DNA from: Polynucleobacter sp. Adler-ghost
GTDB lineage: Bacteria > Pseudomonadota > Gammaproteobacteria > Burkholderiales > Burkholderiaceae
Assembly (NCBI RefSeq): GCF_018688495.1
Contig: NZ_CP061320.1
Span: 964,586 to 1,028,585, forward strand
Reading direction: 5' to 3'
Length of the DNA stretch: 64,000 nt
The translations under genes were made by a program, and so were the position numbers. Numbering within the stretch: position 1 is the stretch's first letter; each line of letters opens with the position of its first letter. This document shows, piece by piece, positions 19,676-28,469 of the stretch. The notes below the pieces were generated by a model that saw only the letters and a program-made list of their open reading frames with translations, did no database searches and was not told the DNA's origin.

Positions 19676-20398
19676 TTGACCCACATATTGGCCATCGACA
19701 CCTCATCAGCTTGGTGTTCGGTGGCTTTATCTTTAAACGATGCTGCGCCAATAGTTCGTCACCAAAAAGTGTCGGCCGGCGCTAGCCAGCTTTTATTACC
19801 TTGGATTCAAGAGTTGTTGTCTGAAGCGTCGATCGAACTTACCGACCTCGATGGCATAGCGATCGGAGTCGGTCCTGGAGCTTTTACAGGTGTCCGACTC
19901 GGCGTTGCAGCTGTTCAGGGCTTAGCAACAGCAGCTCGCTTGCCAGTGCATCCCGTTGCCAGTCTAGATGCCATTGCTAGTCAGTTGGTTCAAACCTCTG
20001 CATTTATTGCATCTGGTGCTCAGTCTTTTGTAATTGCTGTTGACGCTCGCATGGAAGAGGTTTATTGGGCCAGCTATCGAGTTGGAATAACACGATTGCC
20101 TGCGCGTCAGGGTGATATTCATCTGACTGCTCCAGAGGGAGTTGAGCTTACGCAAATTGATTTTGTAGCGGGTAGTGCCATTGCTGAGTTTGGCGATCGT
20201 CTGTTTGCAAGTACTCCTAGGATATTGGCCGGCACTCATCTCGATTCAACGATCGGGGTTAACGCCTTAGGTGTTTTAACTTGTGCCCAAGATATGTGGA
20301 GCAAGGGTATGCAAGAAGATGTTCATTTACTGGAGCCGCTATACATTCGCAATAAGGTAGCTCTGACTTCTATAGAGCGTAGTCTTCAACATGGCTGA
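19676..20398 (+). CDS. tsaB: tRNA threonylcarbamoyladenosine biosynthesis protein TsaB
   Basis: A 240-residue TsaB, partner of TsaD and TsaE in making the t6A base of ANN-decoding tRNAs. The ASKHA-type N-terminus HILAIDTSSAWCSVAL and the segment GVGPGAFTGVRLGVAAVQGL are diagnostic. The start is TTG at 19676, with AAGAGAG upstream; there is no in-frame ATG near the conserved N-terminus, so the rare start is probably real. The rimI gene overlaps its 3' end by 8 bases, and this tsaB-rimI order is common in proteobacteria. Confidence 0.92.
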   Translation: MTHILAIDTSSAWCSVALSLNDAAPIVRHQKVSAGASQLLLPWIQELLSEASIELTDLDGIAIGVGPGAFTGVRLGVAAVQGLATAARLPVHPVASLDAIASQLVQTSAFIASGAQSFVIAVDARMEEVYWASYRVGITRLPARQGDIHLTAPEGVELTQIDFVAGSAIAEFGDRLFASTPRILAGTHLDSTIGVNALGVLTCAQDMWSKGMQEDVHLLEPLYIRNKVALTSIERSLQHG

Positions 20399-20936
20399 TA
20401 GCCTCAAATCTGCTCAATCAAATAGTGAGGGTGTTTCGGAGCTTTCATTTCTGCCCATGACTGAGGCGGATTTAGATTCGGTGCTAGCTATTGAATCTGT
20501 TTCTCACATTCACCCATGGACTAAGGGCAATTTCTCAGACTCATTGGCTGCAGGTCATTGGGCTTATTGTGTAAGGCCTCAGTTATCAGATGCGGTAAAA
20601 GGCAGTTATTTAGACCCAGAGATTCTTTGGGCTTATTGCATCTTGTTTCCTGCTGTTGATGAGTTGCATCTTCTAAATATTACCGTTTCACCCAAATTAC
20701 GTCGCTTAGGTATTGGCGTAAAAATGATGAATGCAATTGAGGGTGTTGCTGTACAGCAAAATATGCCCCGAATAATTTTAGAGGTTCGCCCCAGCAATGA
20801 ATCAGCCCTTCAACTCTATCGAAGCCTTGGGTATGAGCAGATTGGTTTGCGCAAAAGCTATTATCCAGTCGATGTTATCAATGGCTTACGTGAAGATGCA
20901 CTAGTTTTGGCTAAATCGATTAAGCTTGAAGCATGA
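20391..20936 (+). CDS. rimI: Ribosomal protein S18 alanine N-acetyltransferase
   Basis: A 181-residue GNAT acetyltransferase that modifies the N-terminus of ribosomal protein S18. The acetyl-CoA loop is RRLGIGVKMMNAI, preceded by the beta strand LHLLNITVSPKLR, and the C-terminal half has NESALQLYRSLGYEQIGLRKSYYP, a RimI hallmark. It is slightly longer than E. coli RimI (about 148) through an N-terminal extension of roughly 20 residues and a short insertion around residue 70. Overlaps with tsaB upstream (8 bases) and the next gene downstream (ATGA, 4 bases) indicate translational coupling. Confidence 0.93.
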   Translation: MADSLKSAQSNSEGVSELSFLPMTEADLDSVLAIESVSHIHPWTKGNFSDSLAAGHWAYCVRPQLSDAVKGSYLDPEILWAYCILFPAVDELHLLNITVSPKLRRLGIGVKMMNAIEGVAVQQNMPRIILEVRPSNESALQLYRSLGYEQIGLRKSYYPVDVINGLREDALVLAKSIKLEA

Positions 20937-21493
20937 ATATGAGTACAAACTCCATCTTTCTGAAAGAAATGGGTATCACCGAGTGGACGTCCCGTGATGC
21001 CGCTCCAGAGCATGTTCAAGCGATGCTTGGCACCCAGGTTAGTGATGATCAAGTTGGCGGGGCTGCTCCTGCATCGCCAGTTGTTACAGAAGCACAAGAG
21101 CGTCACGCATTAGGAATATGGTGGTTTTTTGGTAATAAACCTCAGGGTGATGCAGAAGTCCTTTTTCTCAATACCATTCGGACTCTCGGTCTAACTCCCC
21201 AAGAGTGGTCTTGGAAAAATCCTGCAGATAAATTCAATCCCGAGCTATTGCCGCAAGATGGAACACCCATAGTTGCTCTAGCGTTTGGTGGCGCTGCCAC
21301 ACAAAAATTATCTGGTGAACGTGATGCTCTACCAGAGCTTCGCGAAACTGTTTTAGCAGTTAACGCTGATGGGGCAGAAGATCTACCACTGATCGCTACT
21401 TTTGAATTAAGTCAATTGCTGTCTAGGCCAAAGGATAAAGCACTGTTTTGGCAAGATCTACTGCTTGCTAAGTCAGTATTGCAAAATATCTAG
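20933..21493 (+). CDS. HolD-like protein (candidate DNA polymerase III psi subunit)
   Basis: A 186-residue protein without a certain assignment. The N-terminus FLKEMGITEWTSRD resembles the E. coli HolD start, where a QLGITQW-type motif binds the clamp loader. A central LFLNTIRTLGLTPQEW and a C-terminal LSRPKDKALFWQDLL also fit psi, which ends in an LWQQI-type helix. In E. coli holD is next to rimI, and here the gene overlaps rimI by 4 bases. The same C-terminal and N-terminal segments also recall betaproteobacterial family-4 uracil-DNA glycosylases, but the GEAPG and HPAYLL-type active-site motifs and Fe-S cysteines are absent, so it is not an active glycosylase. A psi subunit is my preferred reading, by eye only. 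Confidence 0.55.
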   Translation: MNMSTNSIFLKEMGITEWTSRDAAPEHVQAMLGTQVSDDQVGGAAPASPVVTEAQERHALGIWWFFGNKPQGDAEVLFLNTIRTLGLTPQEWSWKNPADKFNPELLPQDGTPIVALAFGGAATQKLSGERDALPELRETVLAVNADGAEDLPLIATFELSQLLSRPKDKALFWQDLLLAKSVLQNI

Positions 21494-21509
21494 CCCCTAG
21501 GCCCAAGGC

Positions 21510-22829
21510 TTAGTGCTTGTGTTCACCAATTAAATGCATGGAGTCGTATTCAGCTTGATTGGCAGCATGACGTTTAATTACGAGCCACATAATTGCGCTA
21601 ACCGCTACCCCAAAGCCAATAATGACCGCTTGAATTGGAACATCCAACCAAATCAAACCGGAGTAGATTAGCAACATCATCAAAACAGAAATATTTTCAT
21701 TAAAGTTTTGAACTGCAATCGAGTGACCTGCAGACATCAATACATGCCCACGATGCTGAAGCAGTGCGTTCATGGGAACTACAAAATAGCCCGCTAACCA
21801 GCCCACCAAGATTAATAAGAAATATGCTGGCAGCAATTTGAGCGAAAGCTCGAACTTTCCGACAGTCAAGACGGTAATGTTAGGCAGCATATCCGAGTTA
21901 TAGATCGCCATGACACAAACAACTAAACCCATGGCAATGCCGTAAGGAAGAACCTTTAGTGAGTTTCTGAGGGGTATGCGCCAAGCAGCATAAACGGCTC
22001 CTCCAGCAACCCCAAATGCAGAAATTGCTTGGAGGATGGCCCCTTGGGATAAGGTCATATGAAGAGCTACCTGAGCCCACTTAATCACAATAAATTGCAA
22101 AGTGGCGCCAGCGCCCCAAAACAGAGTGGTCACCGCCAATGAGATTTGACCAAGACGATCATCCCAAAGTGTCTTAAAGCAGACAGCAAAATCTTTTATT
22201 AACTCGATTGGATTGGTTTTTTGTGATTCGTAACGAGCCCCAGTATCAGGGATGCGTAAATTAATGAGTGCTGCTAGTACATAAATCATCATGATGATCA
22301 TGATGGCGGATTCTGCCGCGGTATCGATGCCAGTTTCTAGCACGGGCATGTCAAATCCCAGGAGACTTTCAGATACGGACTTGCTTATCAAGACTCCACC
22401 AAGGACTGTACCCATAATGATGGAGCCTACCGTAAGACCCTCGATCCAGCCATTAGCTGCTACCAGCTTTTCAGGTGGGAGTAATTCTGTGAGGATGCCG
22501 TATTTGGCAGGAGAGTAGGCGGCAGCACCTAAACCCACAATCGCATAGGCTAATAAGGGGTGACTACCGAACAGCATGACTACACAACCGACAAATTTAA
22601 TCGTATTAGTGATGAACATGACATTGCCCTTGGGGCGTGAGTCAGCAAAAGCCCCCACAAAGGCTGCCAGCAATACATAAGAGAGAACAAAGAATAATTT
22701 GAGTAAAGGAGTCATCCAGGCCGGAGCATTTAGCTGGACCAGGAGGGCGATTGCTGCGATCAGCAATGCGTTATCAGCAAGCGACGAAAAAAATTGCGCC
22801 GCCATAATGATGTAAAAACTACGGTTCAT
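21510..22829 (-). CDS. lplT: Lysophospholipid transporter LplT
   Basis: A 439-residue major facilitator with about 12 membrane segments. LplT flips lysophosphatidylethanolamine and related lysolipids inward for re-acylation. The N-terminus MAAQFFSSLADNALLIAAIALL and the following VLLAAFVGAFADSRPKGNVMF match the LplT subgroup, as does the lengthy loop after TM6. The acyltransferase Aas, its usual partner, is not next to it here. It is divergent from alr across 49 bases. Confidence 0.9.
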   Translation of the reverse strand: MNRSFYIIMAAQFFSSLADNALLIAAIALLVQLNAPAWMTPLLKLFFVLSYVLLAAFVGAFADSRPKGNVMFITNTIKFVGCVVMLFGSHPLLAYAIVGLGAAAYSPAKYGILTELLPPEKLVAANGWIEGLTVGSIIMGTVLGGVLISKSVSESLLGFDMPVLETGIDTAAESAIMIIMMIYVLAALINLRIPDTGARYESQKTNPIELIKDFAVCFKTLWDDRLGQISLAVTTLFWGAGATLQFIVIKWAQVALHMTLSQGAILQAISAFGVAGGAVYAAWRIPLRNSLKVLPYGIAMGLVVCVMAIYNSDMLPNITVLTVGKFELSLKLLPAYFLLILVGWLAGYFVVPMNALLQHRGHVLMSAGHSIAVQNFNENISVLMMLLIYSGLIWLDVPIQAVIIGFGVAVSAIMWLVIKRHAANQAEYDSMHLIGEHKH

Positions 22830-22878
22830 TCGTACAATCTAGTCATTGCAGTAATTAAAACATGAAAGGAGGGTGTAA

Positions 22879-24003
22879 ATGAGTCTGTCGGCTAACCGCA
22901 TTATTAATAGGCCTATTGTGGCAACTATACACACTGATGCCTTTCGACATAATTTAGGCCGTATTCGCGAGCTTGCCCCAGAATCTAAAATCTGGTCTGT
23001 TGTGAAGGCAAAAGCTTATGGCCACAGCCTGGAAGCTGCATTTAAGGGGCTGGAATCCACGGATGGCTTTGCCTTACTAGATATTGCAGATGCGCAATGG
23101 TTAAGAAGCCATGGCTGGGAAGGCCGCATTCTCTTGCTAGAGGGTCTTTTTAGCCAACAGGAGCTCGAGCTAGTAATTCAGCTGCAATGTGACTTGGTGG
23201 TTCATAGCGAGAAACAGGTCGTCTGGCTGGAAGGCTTTGAAAATCATTCGGGTCGCCTAATCAATGTTTTTCTGAAGCTCAATTCTGGAATGAATCGTCT
23301 TGGTTTCAGGCCAGAGCAATACCGTACTGCCTTTCATCGTTTGCATGCTGCCGGTTACCATTTGCATCATATGACCCACTTTGCTAATGCAGATCAGGTT
23401 GAGCGCTCACCCTCGGTCGGAGAGCAAATGGAGTGCTTCAATCAAACTACCGAAGGGCTCGAGGCACCTTCTTCCTTGGCTAATTCAGCCGCCATCCTTT
23501 GGCATCGCAACGCCTTGGGAGACTGGATACGTCCCGGCATTTTGCTATACGGCGTTTCACCAACAGGGGTGCATGCCGATATCGTTCGCTCTGAATTTCA
23601 GGCGGTAATGAGTTTGCGTAGTGAAATCATCGATATCCAAAACCTAAAGAAGGGTGATCATGTAGGTTACGGTGGTCGCTATGAAGCTCCAGAAGATATG
23701 CGCATTGGAGTGATTGCTGGTGGCTACGCTGACGGATATCCACGTCATGCGGAAGATGGCACGCCAGTTTGGGTTGAAAATGCCGATGCTCAGGGTGATG
23801 GTGTTATTTGTCCGATTGTTGGAAGAGTCTCCATGGACATGTTGACGATCGATTTACGCGAGGCTCCTAATGCCAAAATAGGCAGTGTGGTGGAGCTTTG
23901 GGGTAATGAAGTTCCGGTGGATGATGTGGCTCAGATGAGCGGCACCATTGGTTATGAATTGATTTGCGCATTGGCGCAGCGGGTGCCAGTGCTAACTGAG
24001 TGA
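22879..24003 (+). CDS. alr: Alanine racemase
   Basis: A 374-residue PLP-dependent racemase that makes D-alanine for peptidoglycan. The PLP lysine is K43 in SVVKAKAYGHS and the second catalytic residue is Y283 in AGGYADGYPRH. The C-terminal beta domain contains GRVSMDMLTIDL and GTIGYELICALAQRVP. A strong Shine-Dalgarno (AGGAGGG) lies eight bases before the ATG. Its length is typical of single-copy proteobacterial Alr. Confidence 0.95.
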   Translation: MSLSANRIINRPIVATIHTDAFRHNLGRIRELAPESKIWSVVKAKAYGHSLEAAFKGLESTDGFALLDIADAQWLRSHGWEGRILLLEGLFSQQELELVIQLQCDLVVHSEKQVVWLEGFENHSGRLINVFLKLNSGMNRLGFRPEQYRTAFHRLHAAGYHLHHMTHFANADQVERSPSVGEQMECFNQTTEGLEAPSSLANSAAILWHRNALGDWIRPGILLYGVSPTGVHADIVRSEFQAVMSLRSEIIDIQNLKKGDHVGYGGRYEAPEDMRIGVIAGGYADGYPRHAEDGTPVWVENADAQGDGVICPIVGRVSMDMLTIDLREAPNAKIGSVVELWGNEVPVDDVAQMSGTIGYELICALAQRVPVLTE

Positions 24004-24014
24004 AGCCGCCGGCC

Positions 24015-24887
24015 TTACTTATTCCAGATCTGCCACCAGCGACGTTCTTTTTGAACGCGTTGACCGGTCAACATCATTTGACTATCGGGAAAATTCAATT
24101 TAAATACGCGTGCTGCGTCATTGCTGAGATCGGTCATGCCCAACTTCTCATAAGACTTGGTAAGTAGATAGAGGGCTTCCTCAACAGCTGGTGCGCGATC
24201 ATAATCCCGAATAACAAGCTGAGCTCGGTTAGCAGAGGCTAAGTAGGCGCCACGTTGATAGTAGAAGCGAGCCACAATAACATCTGCCTCTGCTAATGAA
24301 TTCACGATATAGCGCATCCGATCTAAAGAGTCAGGCGCATATTTACTATCCGGAAAACGCTCAACAACAACCTTAAAAGACTCAAAAGCTTCTTTAGCTG
24401 CCTTTGGATCACGCTCACTTAAATCTTGACCTGTAAATTTACCGAGCCAACCTAAATCGTCATTAAAGCTAATTAAGCCCTTGAGGTAGTAGCCATAATC
24501 CAAGTTGGGACTGCCTTGATGTAGCTTAATAAACCGATCGATGGCGACTTGGGCTTGGGCTTGCTCTTGTGCTTTCCAATAGCAGAAGGCGGCATTGATT
24601 TGTGCTTGTTGAGAATAGGGTCCAAAAGGGAAGCGACCTTCTAGTTTTTCAAAATACTTGCCGCACTTTGCATAGTCTGCATCTTTTAGTTTCTCATTGG
24701 CCTCGGAATACAGTTTTGTTTCGGACCAAATATCAGTGTCATCCTTTTGGCCGTCACTGCCTGCACATCCGCTCAGGACAAGACAAGTGGCGCTAGCGCT
24801 AACCAGGATAGAGATAAAGGATTTTCTGGAAGATGACCCAAGGGTGGCGGCAAGCCTTAAACTGGCGTCTGTAATAACGTCCGACAT
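24015..24887 (-). CDS. bamD: Outer membrane assembly lipoprotein BamD
   Basis: A TPR lipoprotein of the BAM complex that folds outer-membrane proteins. From the ATG at 24887 it has 290 residues, an unusually long leader, and a lipobox LVLSGC with the lipidated C41. The mature part shows the BamD hallmark RFPFGPYSQQAQINAAFCYWK, five TPR-like repeats and DLSERDPKAAKEAFESF. An ATG at 24914 is possible but would overlap the divergent rluD start. In E. coli bamD is also divergent from rluD; here only 20 bases separate the two start codons. Confidence 0.92.
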   Translation of the reverse strand: MSDVITDASLRLAATLGSSSRKSFISILVSASATCLVLSGCAGSDGQKDDTDIWSETKLYSEANEKLKDADYAKCGKYFEKLEGRFPFGPYSQQAQINAAFCYWKAQEQAQAQVAIDRFIKLHQGSPNLDYGYYLKGLISFNDDLGWLGKFTGQDLSERDPKAAKEAFESFKVVVERFPDSKYAPDSLDRMRYIVNSLAEADVIVARFYYQRGAYLASANRAQLVIRDYDRAPAVEEALYLLTKSYEKLGMTDLSNDAARVFKLNFPDSQMMLTGQRVQKERRWWQIWNK

Positions 24888-24907
24888 AACTAAAAGGCTC
24901 TTTAAGC

Positions 24908-25951
24908 GTGGCATTGCCGCATACTCCCGATTCGAATCCCATTGATTATATCGATGATGAGGATTTCATAGCCCTAGAAGTTCCCCCTGAGGTCAGTGGC
25001 GAGCGTTTGGATAAGTTTCTTGGTGGCGCTTTGCCTGATTATTCCCGTAACCGACTCCAATCTTGGGTTGAAGCTGGGGCGGTAACAGTAGACGGAAAAG
25101 TCACTAAAGTCCGCCATTTACTTCGTGGGAGCGAGAGTATTAAGGTATTTCCACAAGAAATGCCTGAACAGTTCGCGTTTTCTCCTGAAAACATCCCGCT
25201 TGATATTGTTTATGAGGACGACTCTATTATTGTGCTCAATAAACCCGCGGGACTCGTGGTGCATCCTGCCGCAGGTAATTGGACTGGTACCTTATTAAAT
25301 GCTTTGCTGTATCACTTTCCGGAGTTAAAGCAGCTTCCAAGAGCAGGCATTGTCCATCGTCTTGATAAAGATACCTCTGGACTCATGGTGGTTGCTAGAA
25401 CAGATATTGCCCAAACCTCGCTGGTAAGACAGCTTCAAGAGCGGACAGTTGGGAGGCGTTACCTATCTTGGGTATGGGGTGATGCTCCCTCTCAAGGTAA
25501 GGTACTGGCGACCGTTGGCCGAGATCAGCGTGATCGACTCAAAATGGCTGCCGGTGCCGCTCAAGGTAAACCTGCAGCTACCTTATTTCGGCGCTTAGCC
25601 AAGGGCAACTTTGCCCAAAGTTCAGTTGCCTTGCTAGAGTGCCGCCTAGAAACTGGCCGCACTCATCAAATTCGGGTTCACCTAGAGTCTTTGGGTTTCC
25701 CTCTTTTAGGGGATCCGGTCTACCGCAAGAGGACTCCTGGAGCAGCTAAATCATTACCTTTTAGCCGCCAGGCCTTACATGCTTACGCCTTAAGTCTGCA
25801 GCACCCAGCAACTCAAGAAGTGATGACCTGGTTTAGATTGCCTCCCCAAGATTTGATCGGTTTATTGCCCCTCGTTGGCATGACGGAAGCCGACTTGCCA
25901 AAAGAAGAGGCTCTTATGGTCTCCATTAAGAATGATCAACGCGCTCCATAA
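24908..25951 (+). CDS. rluD: 23S rRNA pseudouridine synthase RluD
   Basis: A 347-residue synthase that makes pseudouridines 1911, 1915 and 1917 in helix 69 of 23S rRNA. An S4 RNA-binding domain (GERLDKFLGGALPDYSRNRL) precedes the catalytic domain, with the active aspartate D153 in IVHRLDKDTSGLMVVA and the RTHQIRVHL motif later. The start is GTG, with AAAAGG nine bases upstream; no nearer ATG precedes the S4 domain. The divergent neighbour bamD and the overlapping downstream pgeF reproduce the E. coli neighbourhood. Confidence 0.93.
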   Translation: MALPHTPDSNPIDYIDDEDFIALEVPPEVSGERLDKFLGGALPDYSRNRLQSWVEAGAVTVDGKVTKVRHLLRGSESIKVFPQEMPEQFAFSPENIPLDIVYEDDSIIVLNKPAGLVVHPAAGNWTGTLLNALLYHFPELKQLPRAGIVHRLDKDTSGLMVVARTDIAQTSLVRQLQERTVGRRYLSWVWGDAPSQGKVLATVGRDQRDRLKMAAGAAQGKPAATLFRRLAKGNFAQSSVALLECRLETGRTHQIRVHLESLGFPLLGDPVYRKRTPGAAKSLPFSRQALHAYALSLQHPATQEVMTWFRLPPQDLIGLLPLVGMTEADLPKEEALMVSIKNDQRAP

Positions 25952-26711
25952 GATCGAGCCAAGCTGGACTGTGTCACAGCAAATTCAGGCTTTTTGCACC
26001 ACCCGTCAGGGTGGCCTGAGTAAAGCACCATTTAATAGCCTTAACTTAGGGCTTAATGCGGGCGACCATGCATCAGATGTTCTGCAAAACCGCAGCATCC
26101 TTAGCTCAGCGCTGCCTGCCGAGCCACTTTGGCTTAAACAGATTCATGGCGTCACAGTGAGTACTCCAGCCTCGAGGAGTGCTTTGGGTAATGGGCCGTT
26201 TGAGGCCGATGCCTCTGTCACCAATATTCCAAATGAGGTTCTTGCCATTCTCACTGCGGATTGCATGCCCGTATTATTTGCAAGCAGGAGTGGTAATGTC
26301 ATTGGGGCGGCACATGCTGGTTGGCGCGGCTTGAGCGGCGGCATCCTGGAAAAAACCGTCGACCAAATGATTGCATTATCTCCAGGCCTCAGGACAAGTG
26401 ATATCAGTGCGTGGATGGGTCCAGCAATTGGGCCTAGCGCATTTGAAGTGGGTGAAGATGTTTTACAAGCTTTTGCCCAGCAGGATCAAGGCGTCTTATC
26501 TAAGGCCTTCATTCCCATTGTCGAGACTTCGGGAAAGTACTTGGCTAATCTCTATTTACTCGCAAGAGATCGCTTACGTTTAATAGGTATAGAGCAAATC
26601 GAGGGTGGTGAGTTTTGTACCGTGAGTGATTCGGAGAACTTCTTTTCCTATCGCCGGGATAAGGTCACGGGACGCTTTGCCTCCCTCATTTGGATCTCTA
26701 ATCGCCCTTAA
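25932..26711 (+). CDS. pgeF: Peptidoglycan editing factor PgeF (laccase-domain protein, YfiH)
   Basis: A 259-residue cytoplasmic protein of the YfiH/DUF152 family, which removes wrongly incorporated residues from peptidoglycan precursors; older annotations call it polyphenol oxidase. Metal/active-site elements are visible as ILTADCMPVLFA, GAAHAGWRGLSGGI and the terminal YRRDKVTGRFASLIW. It begins 20 bases inside the end of rluD, so expression is coupled. Length and motif order are normal. Confidence 0.92.
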   Translation: MINALHKIEPSWTVSQQIQAFCTTRQGGLSKAPFNSLNLGLNAGDHASDVLQNRSILSSALPAEPLWLKQIHGVTVSTPASRSALGNGPFEADASVTNIPNEVLAILTADCMPVLFASRSGNVIGAAHAGWRGLSGGILEKTVDQMIALSPGLRTSDISAWMGPAIGPSAFEVGEDVLQAFAQQDQGVLSKAFIPIVETSGKYLANLYLLARDRLRLIGIEQIEGGEFCTVSDSENFFSYRRDKVTGRFASLIWISNRP

Positions 26712-26744
26712 TCTTGGGGTTATTACTAGCTTAGCTCTAGGGCT

Positions 26745-26765
26745 AGGGTTAGTGCGTATAACCCT
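26745..26765 (+). promoter_or_regulatory. Small hairpin in the pgeF-phaC intergenic region
   Basis: AGGGTTA (26745-26751) and TAACCCT (26759-26765) form a perfect 7-bp stem with a 7-base loop. No T-run follows, so it is not a classical terminator. The right arm overlaps a -10-like TATAAC (26757-26762), so it may be an operator for phaC. Function unproven. Confidence 0.3.
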
Positions 26766-26813
26766 TCCAGCCTGATAGATGGAGAATGGTCTTAATAACT
26801 TTACGAGATCATT

Positions 26814-28448
26814 ATGTTTGCAGGCATGAATACAGGTGTAGCGCCATCATTGGCCCCGCACCATATGGCGTTAATTCCTCCAGAACGCTTAGCGGAAATC
26901 CAAAAAGAATACTTCACCGAGTTCTCCCATCTTGCAACTAATCCTGAAGCTGTCGAAGTAAAAGATCGGCGCTTCTCCGGCAAAGCCTGGCATTCCTCAT
27001 GGAGCAAGATGATTGCAGCAACCTATTTGCTGAATTCCAAGCATTTGCTTGCGCTTGCTAAAGCAGTTGATGCGGATGAAAAAACCAAGACCAAGATTTT
27101 ATTCACTACGGAGCAAATGATTGATGCCTTGTCACCATCAAACTTTATTGCAACTAATCCTGAAGTTCTTGAAAACATTATTAGTTCACAAGGCCAGTCT
27201 ATTCAAAACGGAATTGTGAATTTGCTTGGCGACCTGAAAAAAGGGAAAGTTTCTCAGACGGATGAAAGTGCTTTTGAAGTCGGCAAGAATATTGCAACAA
27301 CTGAAGGTCAAGTGGTATTTCGCAATGATCTCTTTGAATTAATTCAGTACACACCGTTAACCGAAACGGTGTATGAGCGACCATACTTAATGGTGCCTCC
27401 TTGCATTAACAAATACTACATCTTAGATTTGCAACCAGATAACTCGGTCGTACGTTACATGGTTGAGCAAGGTCACACCGTCTTCTTGGTCTCTTGGAAA
27501 AATCCAGATGCTTCGATGTCCAAAATTACTTGGGATGACTATGTAGGTGATGGCGTCATTAAGGCTATTGAGGTTGCCAAAGATATTGGTGGCACAGATT
27601 TAATTAACGTACTCGGTTTTTGTGTTGGTGGAACCTTAACTTCTACCGCCTTGGCGGTATTAGCAGCGCGGAAAAAGAATTACGTTGCCAGCTTAACTTT
27701 GCTCACGACCTTATTGGACTTTAGCGATACCGGCATCTTGGATGTGTTCATTGACGAAGGTATGGTGAAGTTACGTGAGAGCACCATTGGTGGTGAAGGC
27801 GGTCAATTTGGCATGATGTCTGGCTTAGATTTAGGAAACACCTTTTCCTTCTTACGCCCAAATGACTTAGTCTGGAACTATGTTGTGGAGAATTATCTGA
27901 AAGGCAATTCGCCGCCGCCATTTGATTTGCTCTATTGGAATGGTGACTCAACTAATCTACCAGGCCCAATGTACTGCTGGTATCTACGCCACACCTATTT
28001 GCAGAATGAATTAATTAAACCCGGCAAGCTCACCGTTTGTGGAGAAAAAGTGGACCTAGGCAAGATTACTGTTCCAGCCTACATCTATGCATCTCATGAT
28101 GATCACATCGTGCCCTGGAAATCTGCCTATGAATCTACTCATATATTGAAGGGCAAAAACCGATTTGTCCTGGGCGCCTCTGGACATATTGCCGGAGTCA
28201 TCAATCCACCAGCCAAAAATAAGCGCCATTATTTCGAAAATAATAAATTGGCCAAGTCCGCAGATGAGTGGTTAGCTGCAGCAAAAGATATTAAGGGTAG
28301 TTGGTGGCCTAACTACGCTAAATGGTTGGAAGAGTTTGGTGGCAAAAAAGTAAAGGCTAGCAAAACGTTTGGTAATGCACGCTACAAAAAACTAGAAGCA
28401 GCGCCTGGTAAGTACGTGAAAGAAAAAGTAAGCGCAGCTGCTCAATAA
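26814..28448 (+). CDS. phaC: Class I polyhydroxyalkanoate synthase
   Basis: A 544-residue PHA synthase that polymerises (R)-3-hydroxyacyl-CoA on granule surfaces. The lipase-like box is GFCVGG with the nucleophile C270. The catalytic Asp and His lie in SHDDHIVPWK and GASGHIAGVINPP. YILDLQPDNSVVRYMVEQGHTVFLVSWKNPD is a strong PhaC signature; here I cite only its flanks. At about 545-590 residues and without PhaE or PhaR-subunit partners it is class I, favouring short-chain monomers. It is 21 bases before phaB, so the two form an operon. Confidence 0.95.
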   Translation: MFAGMNTGVAPSLAPHHMALIPPERLAEIQKEYFTEFSHLATNPEAVEVKDRRFSGKAWHSSWSKMIAATYLLNSKHLLALAKAVDADEKTKTKILFTTEQMIDALSPSNFIATNPEVLENIISSQGQSIQNGIVNLLGDLKKGKVSQTDESAFEVGKNIATTEGQVVFRNDLFELIQYTPLTETVYERPYLMVPPCINKYYILDLQPDNSVVRYMVEQGHTVFLVSWKNPDASMSKITWDDYVGDGVIKAIEVAKDIGGTDLINVLGFCVGGTLTSTALAVLAARKKNYVASLTLLTTLLDFSDTGILDVFIDEGMVKLRESTIGGEGGQFGMMSGLDLGNTFSFLRPNDLVWNYVVENYLKGNSPPPFDLLYWNGDSTNLPGPMYCWYLRHTYLQNELIKPGKLTVCGEKVDLGKITVPAYIYASHDDHIVPWKSAYESTHILKGKNRFVLGASGHIAGVINPPAKNKRHYFENNKLAKSADEWLAAAKDIKGSWWPNYAKWLEEFGGKKVKASKTFGNARYKKLEAAPGKYVKEKVSAAAQ

Positions 28449-28469
28449 TATTTTCATAAGGGGAAATAC

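Noticed and set aside
20933..21493. Calling this gene a uracil-DNA glycosylase.
   Set aside because: The catalytic motifs and cluster cysteines are missing, so only distant relationship can be claimed.
26745..26765. The pgeF-phaC hairpin as a transcription terminator.
   Set aside because: No T-run follows the stem, so rho-independent termination is unlikely.
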